Shown here one piece after another: positions 1-6,119 of a stretch of DNA of 7,483 bases. Origin of the DNA: Candidatus Aminicenantota bacterium (GTDB lineage Bacteria > Acidobacteriota > Aminicenantia > Aminicenantales > Saccharicenantaceae); assembly GCA_011048485.1 (NCBI GenBank), contig DSDX01000076.1, positions 1-7,483 of the forward strand, given 5' to 3'. Made by a program: the position numbers and the translations under genes. How positions within the stretch are numbered: position 1 is the stretch's first letter; the number at the start of each line of letters is the position of its first letter. Under the pieces are notes generated by a model, which was not told the DNA's origin, searched no databases, and saw only the letters and a list, made by a program, of their open reading frames with translations.

Positions 1-2425
1 CCGGAGCTTCGCCCTTGCCGCCGGGAACGGCGAAGGCCTTCCAGCCCTTGGCCAGCCGCTGGAGCTCGCGGTCGACCAGGAAGTGGACGGTCCCTTCCGG
101 GTAGCTCCCGTCCTCGGCCGCCTGGCCGGCCTCGATCCCGGTCAGGATCTCGATGCCCTCGTCGATCGTCTTGACCGGGTAGACGCGGAACTTCCCCTCC
201 TTGACCGCGGCCACGACGTCGGACCTGAGCATGAGGTTTTGGGCGTTCTGGTGGGGGACGAGGACCCCCTGGGTCCCGGTCAGGCCCTTGGCCTTGCAGA
301 CGTCGAAGAAGCCTTCGATCTTCTCGTTGACGCCCCCGATGGGCTGGATCTCGCCCTTCTGGTTGAGCGACCCGGTGACGGCCAGGTCCTGGCGCAGCGG
401 CAGGCCCGAGAGGCTCGAGAGGATGGCGTAGACCTCGGTCGAGGAGGCGCTGTCGCCGTCGACCCCGCCGTAGGACTGCTCGAAGGCCAGGGATGCCGTC
501 AGTGACAGCGGCTGCTTCGAGGCGTACTTGCCGCGCAGGTAGCCGCCCAGGATGAGGACGCCCTTGTTGTGGGTCGGCCCGCTCAGGTCGGCCTCGCGCT
601 CGATGTTGATGACCCCGGCCCGGCCCATAGCCGTCCGGGCGGTGATGCGGGCCGGCTTGCCGAACATGAACTGGCCCATGTCGTAGACGGACAGGCCGTT
701 GACCTGCCCGACGACGGCGCCGTCCGTGTCGATGAGGAGGGTCCCTTCCTCGATCATCTCCTGGATCTTGTCCTCGGCGAGGCTGACCCGCTCGAACCGC
801 TCATGGACGGCCTTCTCGACGTCCTCCCGGCCGGCGGCCTTCTTCTTGGCCTTGCCGGCCCAGTAGCTCGATTCGCGGATGACGTCGGCGATGACGTGGA
901 AGCGGGTCGAGAGCTTCCTCCGCCGGCCGGCGATGCGGGTCGAGTATTCGACGAGAGCGGCGATGCCGTCCCGGTCGAGGGGCAGCAGCCCGTCCTCGTC
1001 GCAGATCTTCCTGACGAACCGGACGTAATCGGCCAAGGGCTTCTCGCCCTTGTCCATCTGCGAGTCGAACTCGGCCTTGATCTTGAAGATCTTCTTGAAG
1101 TCCTCGTCCAGGAAATAGAGAAGGTTGTAGAGGGAGGCGTCGCCGATCATGACGACCTTGACGTCGGCCTTGATGGGTTCCGGTTTGAGGCGGGCGCCCG
1201 AGAACAGGTACATCTGGAGATAGTTCTGGATCTCGAAGATCTGGTTGCGCAGGGTCCGCTTCAGGACGGCCCAGACCCCCGGCTCGACGAGGGCGTCGAG
1301 GGCGTTGATGACGAGATAGCCCCCGTTGGCCTTCAGGAAGGAGCCGGCCTTGATCATGGTGAAGTCGGTCTGGCTGATGCCGACCCTGGTGATGGTCGAC
1401 TCGATCGAGCCGAACAGGTTGACATAGTTCGGGTTCGTCTCCATGACCACGGGCGCGCCGCGCTGGTCCGAGTTGTCGACGAGCAGGTTGACGCGGTACT
1501 CGAGGAAGTCCTCGGCGGCCTGCTTGTCCTCTTTCTTCTGGCTCTTGAAGACATCGAGCGTCTTGACCAGGGCCTTCTCGACCTCGTCGAGATAGGCGGC
1601 GATCTTGGGGAAATCGAACCGTTCCCGGACGTTGGCGATGGCGTCCCTGATGACGGGCGTGATGGACTCCTCGTCCCAGTCCCGGAGCAGGGCCCGGGAC
1701 TCCTCGTCGATCTCCTTGAGGCGCTCGAAGACGGCCTCGAGCTTGGAGGTCAGAGTCTCGTATTTCTCCCGGAGGGCGTCCAGCTTCTCCTTGGGGACCT
1801 TGCCCTCCTTGACCAGGCCCTCGACCTTGGCGAACGGCATCGGCTGCCCGTCGATCACGGGGATGAGATCGGGACGGCTGAACAGGCCCATCTGGACCTG
1901 GACGACCGAGAAGCCCTCCTGGGCCACTTCCTCTTCGAAGGCCTTGAGGAGCTCCCGTTGCTTCTTCTGTTGGGCCTCGACGATGGCGTCGCGCTTCTCG
2001 GAGTAATAGGGGCTCTTGAGGAGGTTGGGGATGTTCGTTTTCAGCAGATCGATCAGCTTGGCCATGGCCTCGCTGAAGGCCTTGCCGCGGCCGGCCGGGA
2101 GCATGATGAGCACGGGCTCATCCGGGTACTTGAAATTGTTGACATAGAGGATATCGTCGGGCGTCTTGCCGCCCTTCTCGAGCTGGTCGAGCAGCTGCTT
2201 GACCGTGGTCGTCCGGCCCGTGCCGACCATCCCGGTGATGAAGATGTTATAGCCGAGGCTCTTGATGTCCAGCCCGGTCTGGATGGCCCGCAGGGCCCTC
2301 TCCTGGCCGATGATCTCCTCGCAGGGACTGGCCTCGGCGCTCGAGGCCACGGGAATGTCCTCCGGGCGGCAGGTCCAGCGCAGCTCGTCGGCGGGAAGCT
2401 CGGGGAATCCCTTTTTGTGTCTCAT
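1..2425 (-). CDS. Lon-family ATP-dependent protease (stand-alone AAA + Lon protease domain), 3' end cut by window edge
   Basis: Read on the minus strand from ATG at 2425, this frame stays open for 808 codons to the left edge; only a short C-terminal tail should be missing for a family usually about 800 residues long. It resembles the Lon-like proteases with an AAA_32-type N-terminal region rather than classical LonA, since it begins directly with the ATPase part and has no LonA substrate-binding N domain. Visible parts: a Walker A-like loop at residues 65-73 (GMVGTGRTT, Arg71 in place of the usual Lys); a charged helical, coiled-coil-prone insertion at about 138-250; a 'NGGYLVINALD' Walker B-like stretch near 367-377; an 'IGDASLYNLLY' segment near 427-437; and a Lon protease domain from about 560 on. 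The catalytic dyad is intact: Ser659 in GDSAS and Lys702 in GGVNEKIEG, 43 residues apart as in E. coli Lon (Ser679/Lys722). Predicted role: cytoplasmic degradation of damaged or regulatory proteins. The start is supported by GAGGAG 7 nt upstream. Family assignment is firm; substrates are unknown. Confidence 0.93.
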   Translation of the reverse strand, partial: MRHKKGFPELPADELRWTCRPEDIPVASSAEASPCEEIIGQERALRAIQTGLDIKSLGYNIFITGMVGTGRTTTVKQLLDQLEKGGKTPDDILYVNNFKYPDEPVLIMLPAGRGKAFSEAMAKLIDLLKTNIPNLLKSPYYSEKRDAIVEAQQKKQRELLKAFEEEVAQEGFSVVQVQMGLFSRPDLIPVIDGQPMPFAKVEGLVKEGKVPKEKLDALREKYETLTSKLEAVFERLKEIDEESRALLRDWDEESITPVIRDAIANVRERFDFPKIAAYLDEVEKALVKTLDVFKSQKKEDKQAAEDFLEYRVNLLVDNSDQRGAPVVMETNPNYVNLFGSIESTITRVGISQTDFTMIKAGSFLKANGGYLVINALDALVEPGVWAVLKRTLRNQIFEIQNYLQMYLFSGARLKPEPIKADVKVVMIGDASLYNLLYFLDEDFKKIFKIKAEFDSQMDKGEKPLADYVRFVRKICDEDGLLPLDRDGIAALVEYSTRIAGRRRKLSTRFHVIADVIRESSYWAGKAKKKAAGREDVEKAVHERFERVSLAEDKIQEMIEEGTLLIDTDGAVVGQVNGLSVYDMGQFMFGKPARITARTAMGRAGVINIEREADLSGPTHNKGVLILGGYLRGKYASKQPLSLTASLAFEQSYGGVDGDSASSTEVYAILSSLSGLPLRQDLAVTGSLNQKGEIQPIGGVNEKIEGFFDVCKAKGLTGTQGVLVPHQNAQNLMLRSDVVAAVKEGKFRVYPVKTIDEGIEILTGIEAGQAAEDGSYPEGTVHFLVDRELQRLAKGWKAFAVPGGKGEAP

Positions 2426-2432
2426 CGATCGA

Positions 2433-2438
2433 CTCCTC
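2433..2438 (-). promoter_or_regulatory. Ribosome-binding site of the Lon-like protease
   Basis: On the minus strand the bases read GAGGAG, 7 nt before the ATG at 2425. This is the strongest Shine-Dalgarno match among the genes in the window and it fixes the protease start. An alternative ATG at 2453 on the same strand opens a different frame and has no family-like translation. Confidence 0.75.
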
Positions 2439-2445
2439 GGCCCAA

Positions 2446-2472
2446 ACTATCACAATCGCGGGCCGGCCTCAA
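2446..2472 (-). promoter_or_regulatory. Possible sigma-70-type promoter for the Lon-like protease
   Basis: On the minus strand TTGAGG (2467-2472) is followed after 15 bp by GATAGT (2446-2451), which has a TG one base upstream in the extended -10 position. Each hexamer matches the consensus at four of six positions and the spacer is shorter than ideal. Transcription would start near 2439, just ahead of the GAGGAG ribosome-binding site, giving a very short leader. This is a weak candidate, and the true promoter could lie elsewhere in the 134-bp intergenic region. Confidence 0.25.
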
Positions 2473-2487
2473 GACGGGCTCGGCCCG
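2459..2487. repeat. 7-bp inverted repeat in the divergent promoter region
   Basis: CGGGCCG (2459-2465) and CGGCCCG (2481-2487) are perfect inverted copies around a 15-base loop. The repeat straddles the putative -35 of the leftward gene, so it could be an operator. In such GC-rich DNA it may also be chance. There is no T-tract after it, so it does not look like an intrinsic terminator. Confidence 0.3.
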
Positions 2488-2497
2488 CTCCAGGGCC

Positions 2498-2516
2498 CGG
2501 GGCTACCTCCGCCCCG
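2498..2516. repeat. 6-bp GC hairpin upstream of the rightward promoter
   Basis: CGGGGC (2498-2503) pairs with GCCCCG (2511-2516) across a 7-base loop, followed on the plus strand by TTGTTG. No plus-strand gene ends upstream of it, so a terminator role makes little sense. It lies 30 bp before the likely -10 of the operon and may be incidental. Confidence 0.22.
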
Positions 2517-2542
2517 TTGTTGATGAATTGCGCCCCGACATC

Positions 2543-2551
2543 TGTTAGAAT
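2543..2551 (+). promoter_or_regulatory. Likely extended -10 promoter of the rightward operon
   Basis: TGTTAGAAT fits the extended -10 pattern (TG, one base, then TAGAAT, five of six matches to TATAAT). A possible -35, TTGATG at 2520-2525, is 20 bp away, which is too far to be ideal, so the element would depend mainly on the extended -10. The expected start of transcription is about 2557-2560, at or within a few bases of the ATG at 2560, so the first gene would be translated from a leaderless or nearly leaderless mRNA. The surrounding AT-richer patch stands out in this GC-rich sequence. Confidence 0.5.
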
Positions 2552-2559
2552 AAGGCCCC

Positions 2560-3684
2560 ATGGATATTCGACCGGTGCGCACGGGGCGCGATATGCGCCG
2601 GTTCCTCCGCCTGCCCTGGAGGATCTATGCCGGCGATCCCAACTGGGTCCCGCCTCTTCTCTCCGAGGTCCGGGCCAAGCTGGATCCCCGGCGTCATCCC
2701 TTTTTCCAGCACGGCGAGGCCGCCTCCTTCCTGGCCGTCCGCGACGGGGAGGACGTCGGCCGCGTCACGGCCATCGTCGATCGGAACCACAACGCGGCCC
2801 ACGGGGACCGGACCGGCTTCTTCGGCCTGTTCGAGTGCCTGAACGACGCGGGCGCCGCCCGGGCCCTCCTCGACGCCGCCGCGGCCTGGTGCCGGGAAAG
2901 GGGCATGGACGCGCTCCGGGGGCCGATGAACCTGTCCATGAACGACGAATGCGCGTTCCTCCTCGAGGGTTTCGACTCGCCCCCGGCCGTCATGATGCCG
3001 TACAACCCGCCCTATTACTTGGACCTCATGGAGGCCTGCGGCCTGGCCAAGGCCAAGGACCTCTTCGCCTTCCGCCTGGACAGCGACCGGACGGGGACGG
3101 CCAAGGTCGAGGCCGCCCTGGCCCGCCTTCCGAAGACCCAGGAATTCTCGTTCCGCACCATCTCCAAGGACCGCCTGCTTGATGACGCCCTGAAGGTCGC
3201 CGAGATCTACAACGCCGGGTGGCGGGGGAACTGGGGCTTCGTGCCCTGGACGGCCGAGGACATGCGGCATATGGCCCGCGGCCTCGCCCATGTCGCCGAT
3301 TTCGACATCATTCTCCTGGCCGAACGCGAAGGCCGGCCCGTGGGGTTCGCCTTCGGGCTGCCCAATCTCAACGAGGTCCTCATCCGGCTGAACGGCCGGC
3401 TGACCCCGCTCGGCTACGTCAAGTTCCTGGCCGGCCGGAGGTCCATCCAGGGCGTTCGGGCCCTGGTCTTCGGCGTCCTGCCGGAATGCGCGCACACCGG
3501 CCTGGCCTATCTCCTCTACGACCGGTTCGCCCGGGCCATCCTGTCCAAGGGCTATGCGTGGTGCGAGCTGTCGTGGCAGCTCGAGGACAACGAGGCCGTC
3601 AACCGTTTCGCGGCGTCCCTCGGCGCCGTCCCGTACAAGAAATACCGGATCTACGAAAGACCGATCTCCGGGAAAGGGGCATGA
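2560..3684 (+). CDS. YghO-like GNAT-fold protein, putative N-acetyltransferase
   Basis: This 374-residue protein resembles the YghO-type family, which is annotated as GNAT acyltransferases but has no established substrate. Recognisable blocks are an N-terminal 'RLPWRIYAGDPNWVPPL' segment (about 17-33), 'FFGLFEC' (87-93), 'RGPMNLSMNDE' (120-130), 'MMPYNPPYY' (145-153) and a C-terminal 'LEDNEAVNRF' (341-350) followed by 'KKYRIYE' (360-366), the kind of ending seen in GNAT-fold proteins. Two acetyltransferase-like halves are plausible. The acetyl-CoA loop (RxxGxG/A in active GNATs) is only partly matched by 'ECAHTGLA' at 309-316, so catalysis is not assured. No signal peptide or membrane segment is visible, so it should be cytoplasmic. 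The ATG start fits the family's N-terminus. The only upstream SD-like bases are AAGG, 4 nt away, and the promoter lies so close that the mRNA may be leaderless. Its stop overlaps the ribH start (ATGA), which suggests translational coupling. Function unknown. Confidence 0.82.
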   Translation: MDIRPVRTGRDMRRFLRLPWRIYAGDPNWVPPLLSEVRAKLDPRRHPFFQHGEAASFLAVRDGEDVGRVTAIVDRNHNAAHGDRTGFFGLFECLNDAGAARALLDAAAAWCRERGMDALRGPMNLSMNDECAFLLEGFDSPPAVMMPYNPPYYLDLMEACGLAKAKDLFAFRLDSDRTGTAKVEAALARLPKTQEFSFRTISKDRLLDDALKVAEIYNAGWRGNWGFVPWTAEDMRHMARGLAHVADFDIILLAEREGRPVGFAFGLPNLNEVLIRLNGRLTPLGYVKFLAGRRSIQGVRALVFGVLPECAHTGLAYLLYDRFARAILSKGYAWCELSWQLEDNEAVNRFAASLGAVPYKKYRIYERPISGKGA

Positions 3685-4160
3685 CACCGATGAAGATCCA
3701 TCAAGGCAAGCTCCAGGCCAAAGGCTATCGGATCGCCATCGTCCTCAGCCGTTTCAACAGCTTCGTTGCCGAGCGGCTGCTCGAAGGGGCCCTGGAGGCC
3801 CTCCAGAAGATGGGGGCCCAGGAAGCGGACCTGGCCGTCTACAAGGTGCCGGGATCGTTCGAGGTCCCGCTCGTGGCCAAGAAGATCGCCAAAGCCAAGA
3901 CGGCCGACGGCATCCTCTGCATCGGGGCCCTCATCCGCGGCGATACCCCCCATTTCGACTTTCTCAGCGCCGAGGTGACCAAGGGACTGGCCCAGATCGC
4001 CATGGAGGACGGCGTGCCCGTCTCCTTCGGCATCCTGACCGTCGACACCATCGAGCAGGGCATCGAGAGGGCCGGGGCCAAGGCCGGGAACAAGGGCGCC
4101 GACGCGGCCTTCTCGCTCGTCGAAACGCTGAACATGATCAAGGAGGCGGGTCTCCGCTGA
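3681..4160 (+). CDS. ribH: 6,7-dimethyl-8-ribityllumazine synthase
   Basis: RibH condenses 5-amino-6-ribitylamino-uracil with 3,4-dihydroxy-2-butanone 4-phosphate to give lumazine, the penultimate step of riboflavin synthesis in the cytoplasm. The product is 159 residues from ATG 3681, close to the 156 of E. coli. Family landmarks are clear: 'SRFNSFVAERLLEGA' near the N-terminus, 'VPGSFEVPL' (substrate loop), 'GALIRGDTPHFDF' with catalytic His91, and 'IERAGAKAGNKGADAA', whose Arg130 corresponds to the phosphate-binding arginine of the family. The start overlaps the preceding stop by 4 nt. A second in-frame ATG at 3690 would give 156 residues, and the purine-rich run GGAAAGGGG (3671-3679) could serve either. 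I keep 3681 because it is coupled to the upstream stop, but 3690 is a real alternative. No other riboflavin gene is in the window. The ribH-nusB pairing is common in bacteria. Confidence 0.96.
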   Translation: MTPMKIHQGKLQAKGYRIAIVLSRFNSFVAERLLEGALEALQKMGAQEADLAVYKVPGSFEVPLVAKKIAKAKTADGILCIGALIRGDTPHFDFLSAEVTKGLAQIAMEDGVPVSFGILTVDTIEQGIERAGAKAGNKGADAAFSLVETLNMIKEAGLR

Positions 4161-4179
4161 GCGGCGACCGGCTCGAGCC

Positions 4180-4632
4180 ATGGGACAACGCCGCAAGGCG
4201 CGGGAGTGCGCCCTCCAGATCCTGTTCCAGCTCGAGTTCAATGCCGGGGACCCCAAGGATATCCTCAAGGGCTATTGGGAGCGCCAGAAGGTCCCGGCCC
4301 AGGTCCGGGCCTACGGGAGCTGGATCGTCGAGACCATCGCGGCCCGCGGCGAGGAGATCGACGCCGCCATCCAGGCGGCTTCCAAGAACTGGCGCCTGGC
4401 CCGGATGGCCGTCGTCGACAGGAACATCCTCAGGATCGCCGTCTGCGAACTCCTCCACGAGCCGTCGCTCGTCCCGGCGATCGTGATGGACGAGGCCATC
4501 GAGATCGCCAAGCGCTACAGCGGTGACGAGTCGGCCGTCTTCGTCAACGGCGTCCTCGACGCCGTCGTCCGGCGCCTCGGGGACGGGCCGGACGCGGCCG
4601 GGGCGCCGGAGCGAGAAGGAAAGCATGAGTAA
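4180..4632 (+). CDS. nusB: Transcription antitermination factor NusB
   Basis: NusB is a small all-helical RNA-binding protein. With NusE (ribosomal protein S10) it binds boxA RNA and supports antitermination and correct processing of rRNA transcripts. The 150-residue product has the family's N-terminal 'RRKARECALQILFQLEF', the central 'VDRNILRIAVCELL' and the highly conserved C-terminal helix region 'MDEAIEIAKRYSGDESAVFVNGVLDAVVRRL'-type block (about residues 106-131). After that comes a charged, probably disordered tail of roughly 20 residues rich in G, D, A and E. The ATG at 4180 is 19 nt after ribH, and no in-frame start lies between them. The Shine-Dalgarno is poor (CGAG), so translation may rely on ribosomes arriving from ribH. 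Its 3' end overlaps lysS by 8 nt. Confidence 0.95.
   Translation: MGQRRKARECALQILFQLEFNAGDPKDILKGYWERQKVPAQVRAYGSWIVETIAARGEEIDAAIQAASKNWRLARMAVVDRNILRIAVCELLHEPSLVPAIVMDEAIEIAKRYSGDESAVFVNGVLDAVVRRLGDGPDAAGAPEREGKHE
4616..4620 (+). promoter_or_regulatory. Ribosome-binding site that decides the lysS start
   Basis: AAGGA inside the purine run GAGAAGGAAAG lies 4 nt before the ATG at 4625, within the end of nusB. It supports 4625 over a farther upstream in-frame ATG at 4523, which would add about 34 residues of low-complexity Ser/Arg/Thr sequence with no LysRS resemblance. Confidence 0.6.
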
Positions 4633-6115
4633 GAAAGACGCACCCGCGGAGCTCGACCAGGACGTCGCCCGGCGCGACAAGCACGGGAAGCTCGCCCTGG
4701 CGGGGGTCCCGCTCTTCCCCTACAAGGCGCCCCGGACCCACGATGTCTCGGGGATCGTCGGCGCCTTCGCCGGACGCTCCGCGGCCGAGCTCGAGGACGC
4801 GAAGACGGTCGTGACCGTCCCCGGACGGATCATGTCCATCCGCAAGATGGGCCGGGCGACCTTCTTCCATATCTCGGACGGGCGGGCCAGGCTCCAGGCC
4901 TACATCCGGGAGGACAAGGCCGGGGTCGAGGCCTACGAGCGCTTCGGGCTTCTCGACCTCGGCGACGTCGTCTCCGTCTCCGGGACTCTTTTCAAGACCC
5001 GGACCGGCGAGCTGACCGTCCTGTGCGGGACCGTCACGTTCCTGGCCAAGTGCCTCCACCCCCTGCCCGAGAAGTGGCACGGCCTCCAGGACGTCGAGCT
5101 GCGCTACCGTCAGCGCTACCTGGACCTGATCATGAACCCCGAGGTGGGCGAGGTCTTCCGGCTGCGGAGCGCCATCGTCGCCCATATCCGCAGGTTCTTC
5201 GACGAGCGGGGCTACATCGAGGTCGAGACGCCGATGATGCACGTCGTGCCCGGCGGGGCCCTGGCCCGGCCCTTCAAGACCCACCACAACGCGCTCGACC
5301 TGGACCTCTACCTCCGCATCGCGCCCGAGCTCTTCCTCAAGCGGCTCATCGTCGGCGGCCTCGACAGGGTCTACGAGATCAACCGGAGCTTCCGCAACGA
5401 GGGCCTCGATGCCCAGCACAACCCCGAGTTCACCATGCTCGAGTTCTACGAGGCCTACAAGGACTACTACGACATGATGGACATGACCGAGGAGCTCCTG
5501 ACGGGCCTGGCCGTCGCCCTCCGCGGCGGCGAGGAGGTCCCCTTCGGCGACCATCGGGTCTCGTTCAAGCGCCCCTACGAGCGGCTTAAATTCGTCGACG
5601 CCTGCGTCAAACACAGCGGCCTCGCCCCGGGCCGGATCGCGGACCGGCCGGGCCTGATCGCCTTCGCCGAGGGCCTGGCCCCGGACAAGAAGCCGCTGAC
5701 CTATGGCCGGGCCCTCGACGTCGTCTTCGACCGGTTCGTCAAGGACAAGATCGTCCAGCCGACCTTCATCACCCATCCGCCCCGGGAGATCTCCCCGCTG
5801 GCCAAGGCGTCCCGGGACGATCCCGAGGAGGCCGAGCGGTTCGAGCTCCTCATCGCCGGTATGGAGGTCGCCAACGCCTTCTCGGAGCTGACCGACCCGG
5901 CCGAACAGAAGGCCATCTTCGAAGAGCAAGCCGAGGCCAAGAAGCGCGGGGACGAGGAATCCCACCCCGTCGATATGGACTACGTCGAGGCCCTCGAGTA
6001 CGGCCTGCCTCCCACGGGCGGCGAGGGCATCGGCATCGACAGGCTGACCATGATCCTGGCCGATCGGAGGACCATCCGGGAAGTCATCCTGTTCCCCCTG
6101 CTGAGGCCGAAATAG
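4625..6115 (+). CDS. lysS: Lysyl-tRNA synthetase, class II
   Basis: LysS charges tRNA-Lys with lysine in the cytoplasm using ATP. The 496-residue product is close to the 505 of E. coli. It has an N-terminal OB-fold anticodon-binding domain (about 60-170, containing 'PGRIMSIRKMGRATFFHISD') and a class II catalytic domain from about 180. Motif 1 ends at Pro203 ('GYIEVETPMM') and is followed by 'GGALARPFKTHHNALDLDLY' (about 211-230). Motif 2 is 'FRNEGLDAQHNPEFTMLEFY' from Phe256, with Arg257 as the ATP-contacting arginine, and motif 3 is 'GIGIDRLTM' with Arg473. The chain ends with 'LFPLLRPK' as in normal family members, so it is complete. Glu467 before motif 3 stands where many LysRSs have Leu or Met; this is a natural variant in several lineages. 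The gene overlaps nusB by 8 nt and is 4 nt from the next gene, consistent with an operon. Confidence 0.97.
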   Translation: MSKKDAPAELDQDVARRDKHGKLALAGVPLFPYKAPRTHDVSGIVGAFAGRSAAELEDAKTVVTVPGRIMSIRKMGRATFFHISDGRARLQAYIREDKAGVEAYERFGLLDLGDVVSVSGTLFKTRTGELTVLCGTVTFLAKCLHPLPEKWHGLQDVELRYRQRYLDLIMNPEVGEVFRLRSAIVAHIRRFFDERGYIEVETPMMHVVPGGALARPFKTHHNALDLDLYLRIAPELFLKRLIVGGLDRVYEINRSFRNEGLDAQHNPEFTMLEFYEAYKDYYDMMDMTEELLTGLAVALRGGEEVPFGDHRVSFKRPYERLKFVDACVKHSGLAPGRIADRPGLIAFAEGLAPDKKPLTYGRALDVVFDRFVKDKIVQPTFITHPPREISPLAKASRDDPEEAERFELLIAGMEVANAFSELTDPAEQKAIFEEQAEAKKRGDEESHPVDMDYVEALEYGLPPTGGEGIGIDRLTMILADRRTIREVILFPLLRPK

Positions 6116-6119
6116 AGCC

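Noticed and set aside
2247..2453. A 68-codon minus-strand frame starting 28 nt upstream of the protease start.
   Set aside because: It is an out-of-frame reading of the protease 5' end with Arg/Gly/Pro-rich content and no ribosome-binding site.
2498..2522. GC hairpin followed by TTGTTG as a rho-independent terminator.
   Set aside because: The stem is only 6 bp, the T-tract is interrupted, and no plus-strand gene ends upstream of it.
569..2548. A 659-codon plus-strand open frame opposite the Lon-like protease.
   Set aside because: It is the antisense shadow of a long GC-rich gene: composition is dominated by Leu, Asp, Glu, Gly and Val with no domain-like pattern, while the minus strand carries clear Lon motifs with correct catalytic spacing.
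3219..3680. Upstream extension of the ribH reading frame to an ATG at 3219.
   Set aside because: The extra 154 residues are an out-of-frame reading of the acetyltransferase-like gene, rich in Arg and Pro; RibH homology begins only after 3681.
2545..3687. A 380-codon minus-strand open frame covering the acetyltransferase-like gene.
   Set aside because: Antisense shadow caused by G/C at third codon positions; the plus strand matches a known family and is coupled to ribH.
4140..4146. AAGGAGG, the most perfect Shine-Dalgarno sequence on the plus strand.
   Set aside because: It lies inside ribH (Lys-Glu-Ala codons) and 33 nt before the nusB ATG, with no start codon at a usable distance.
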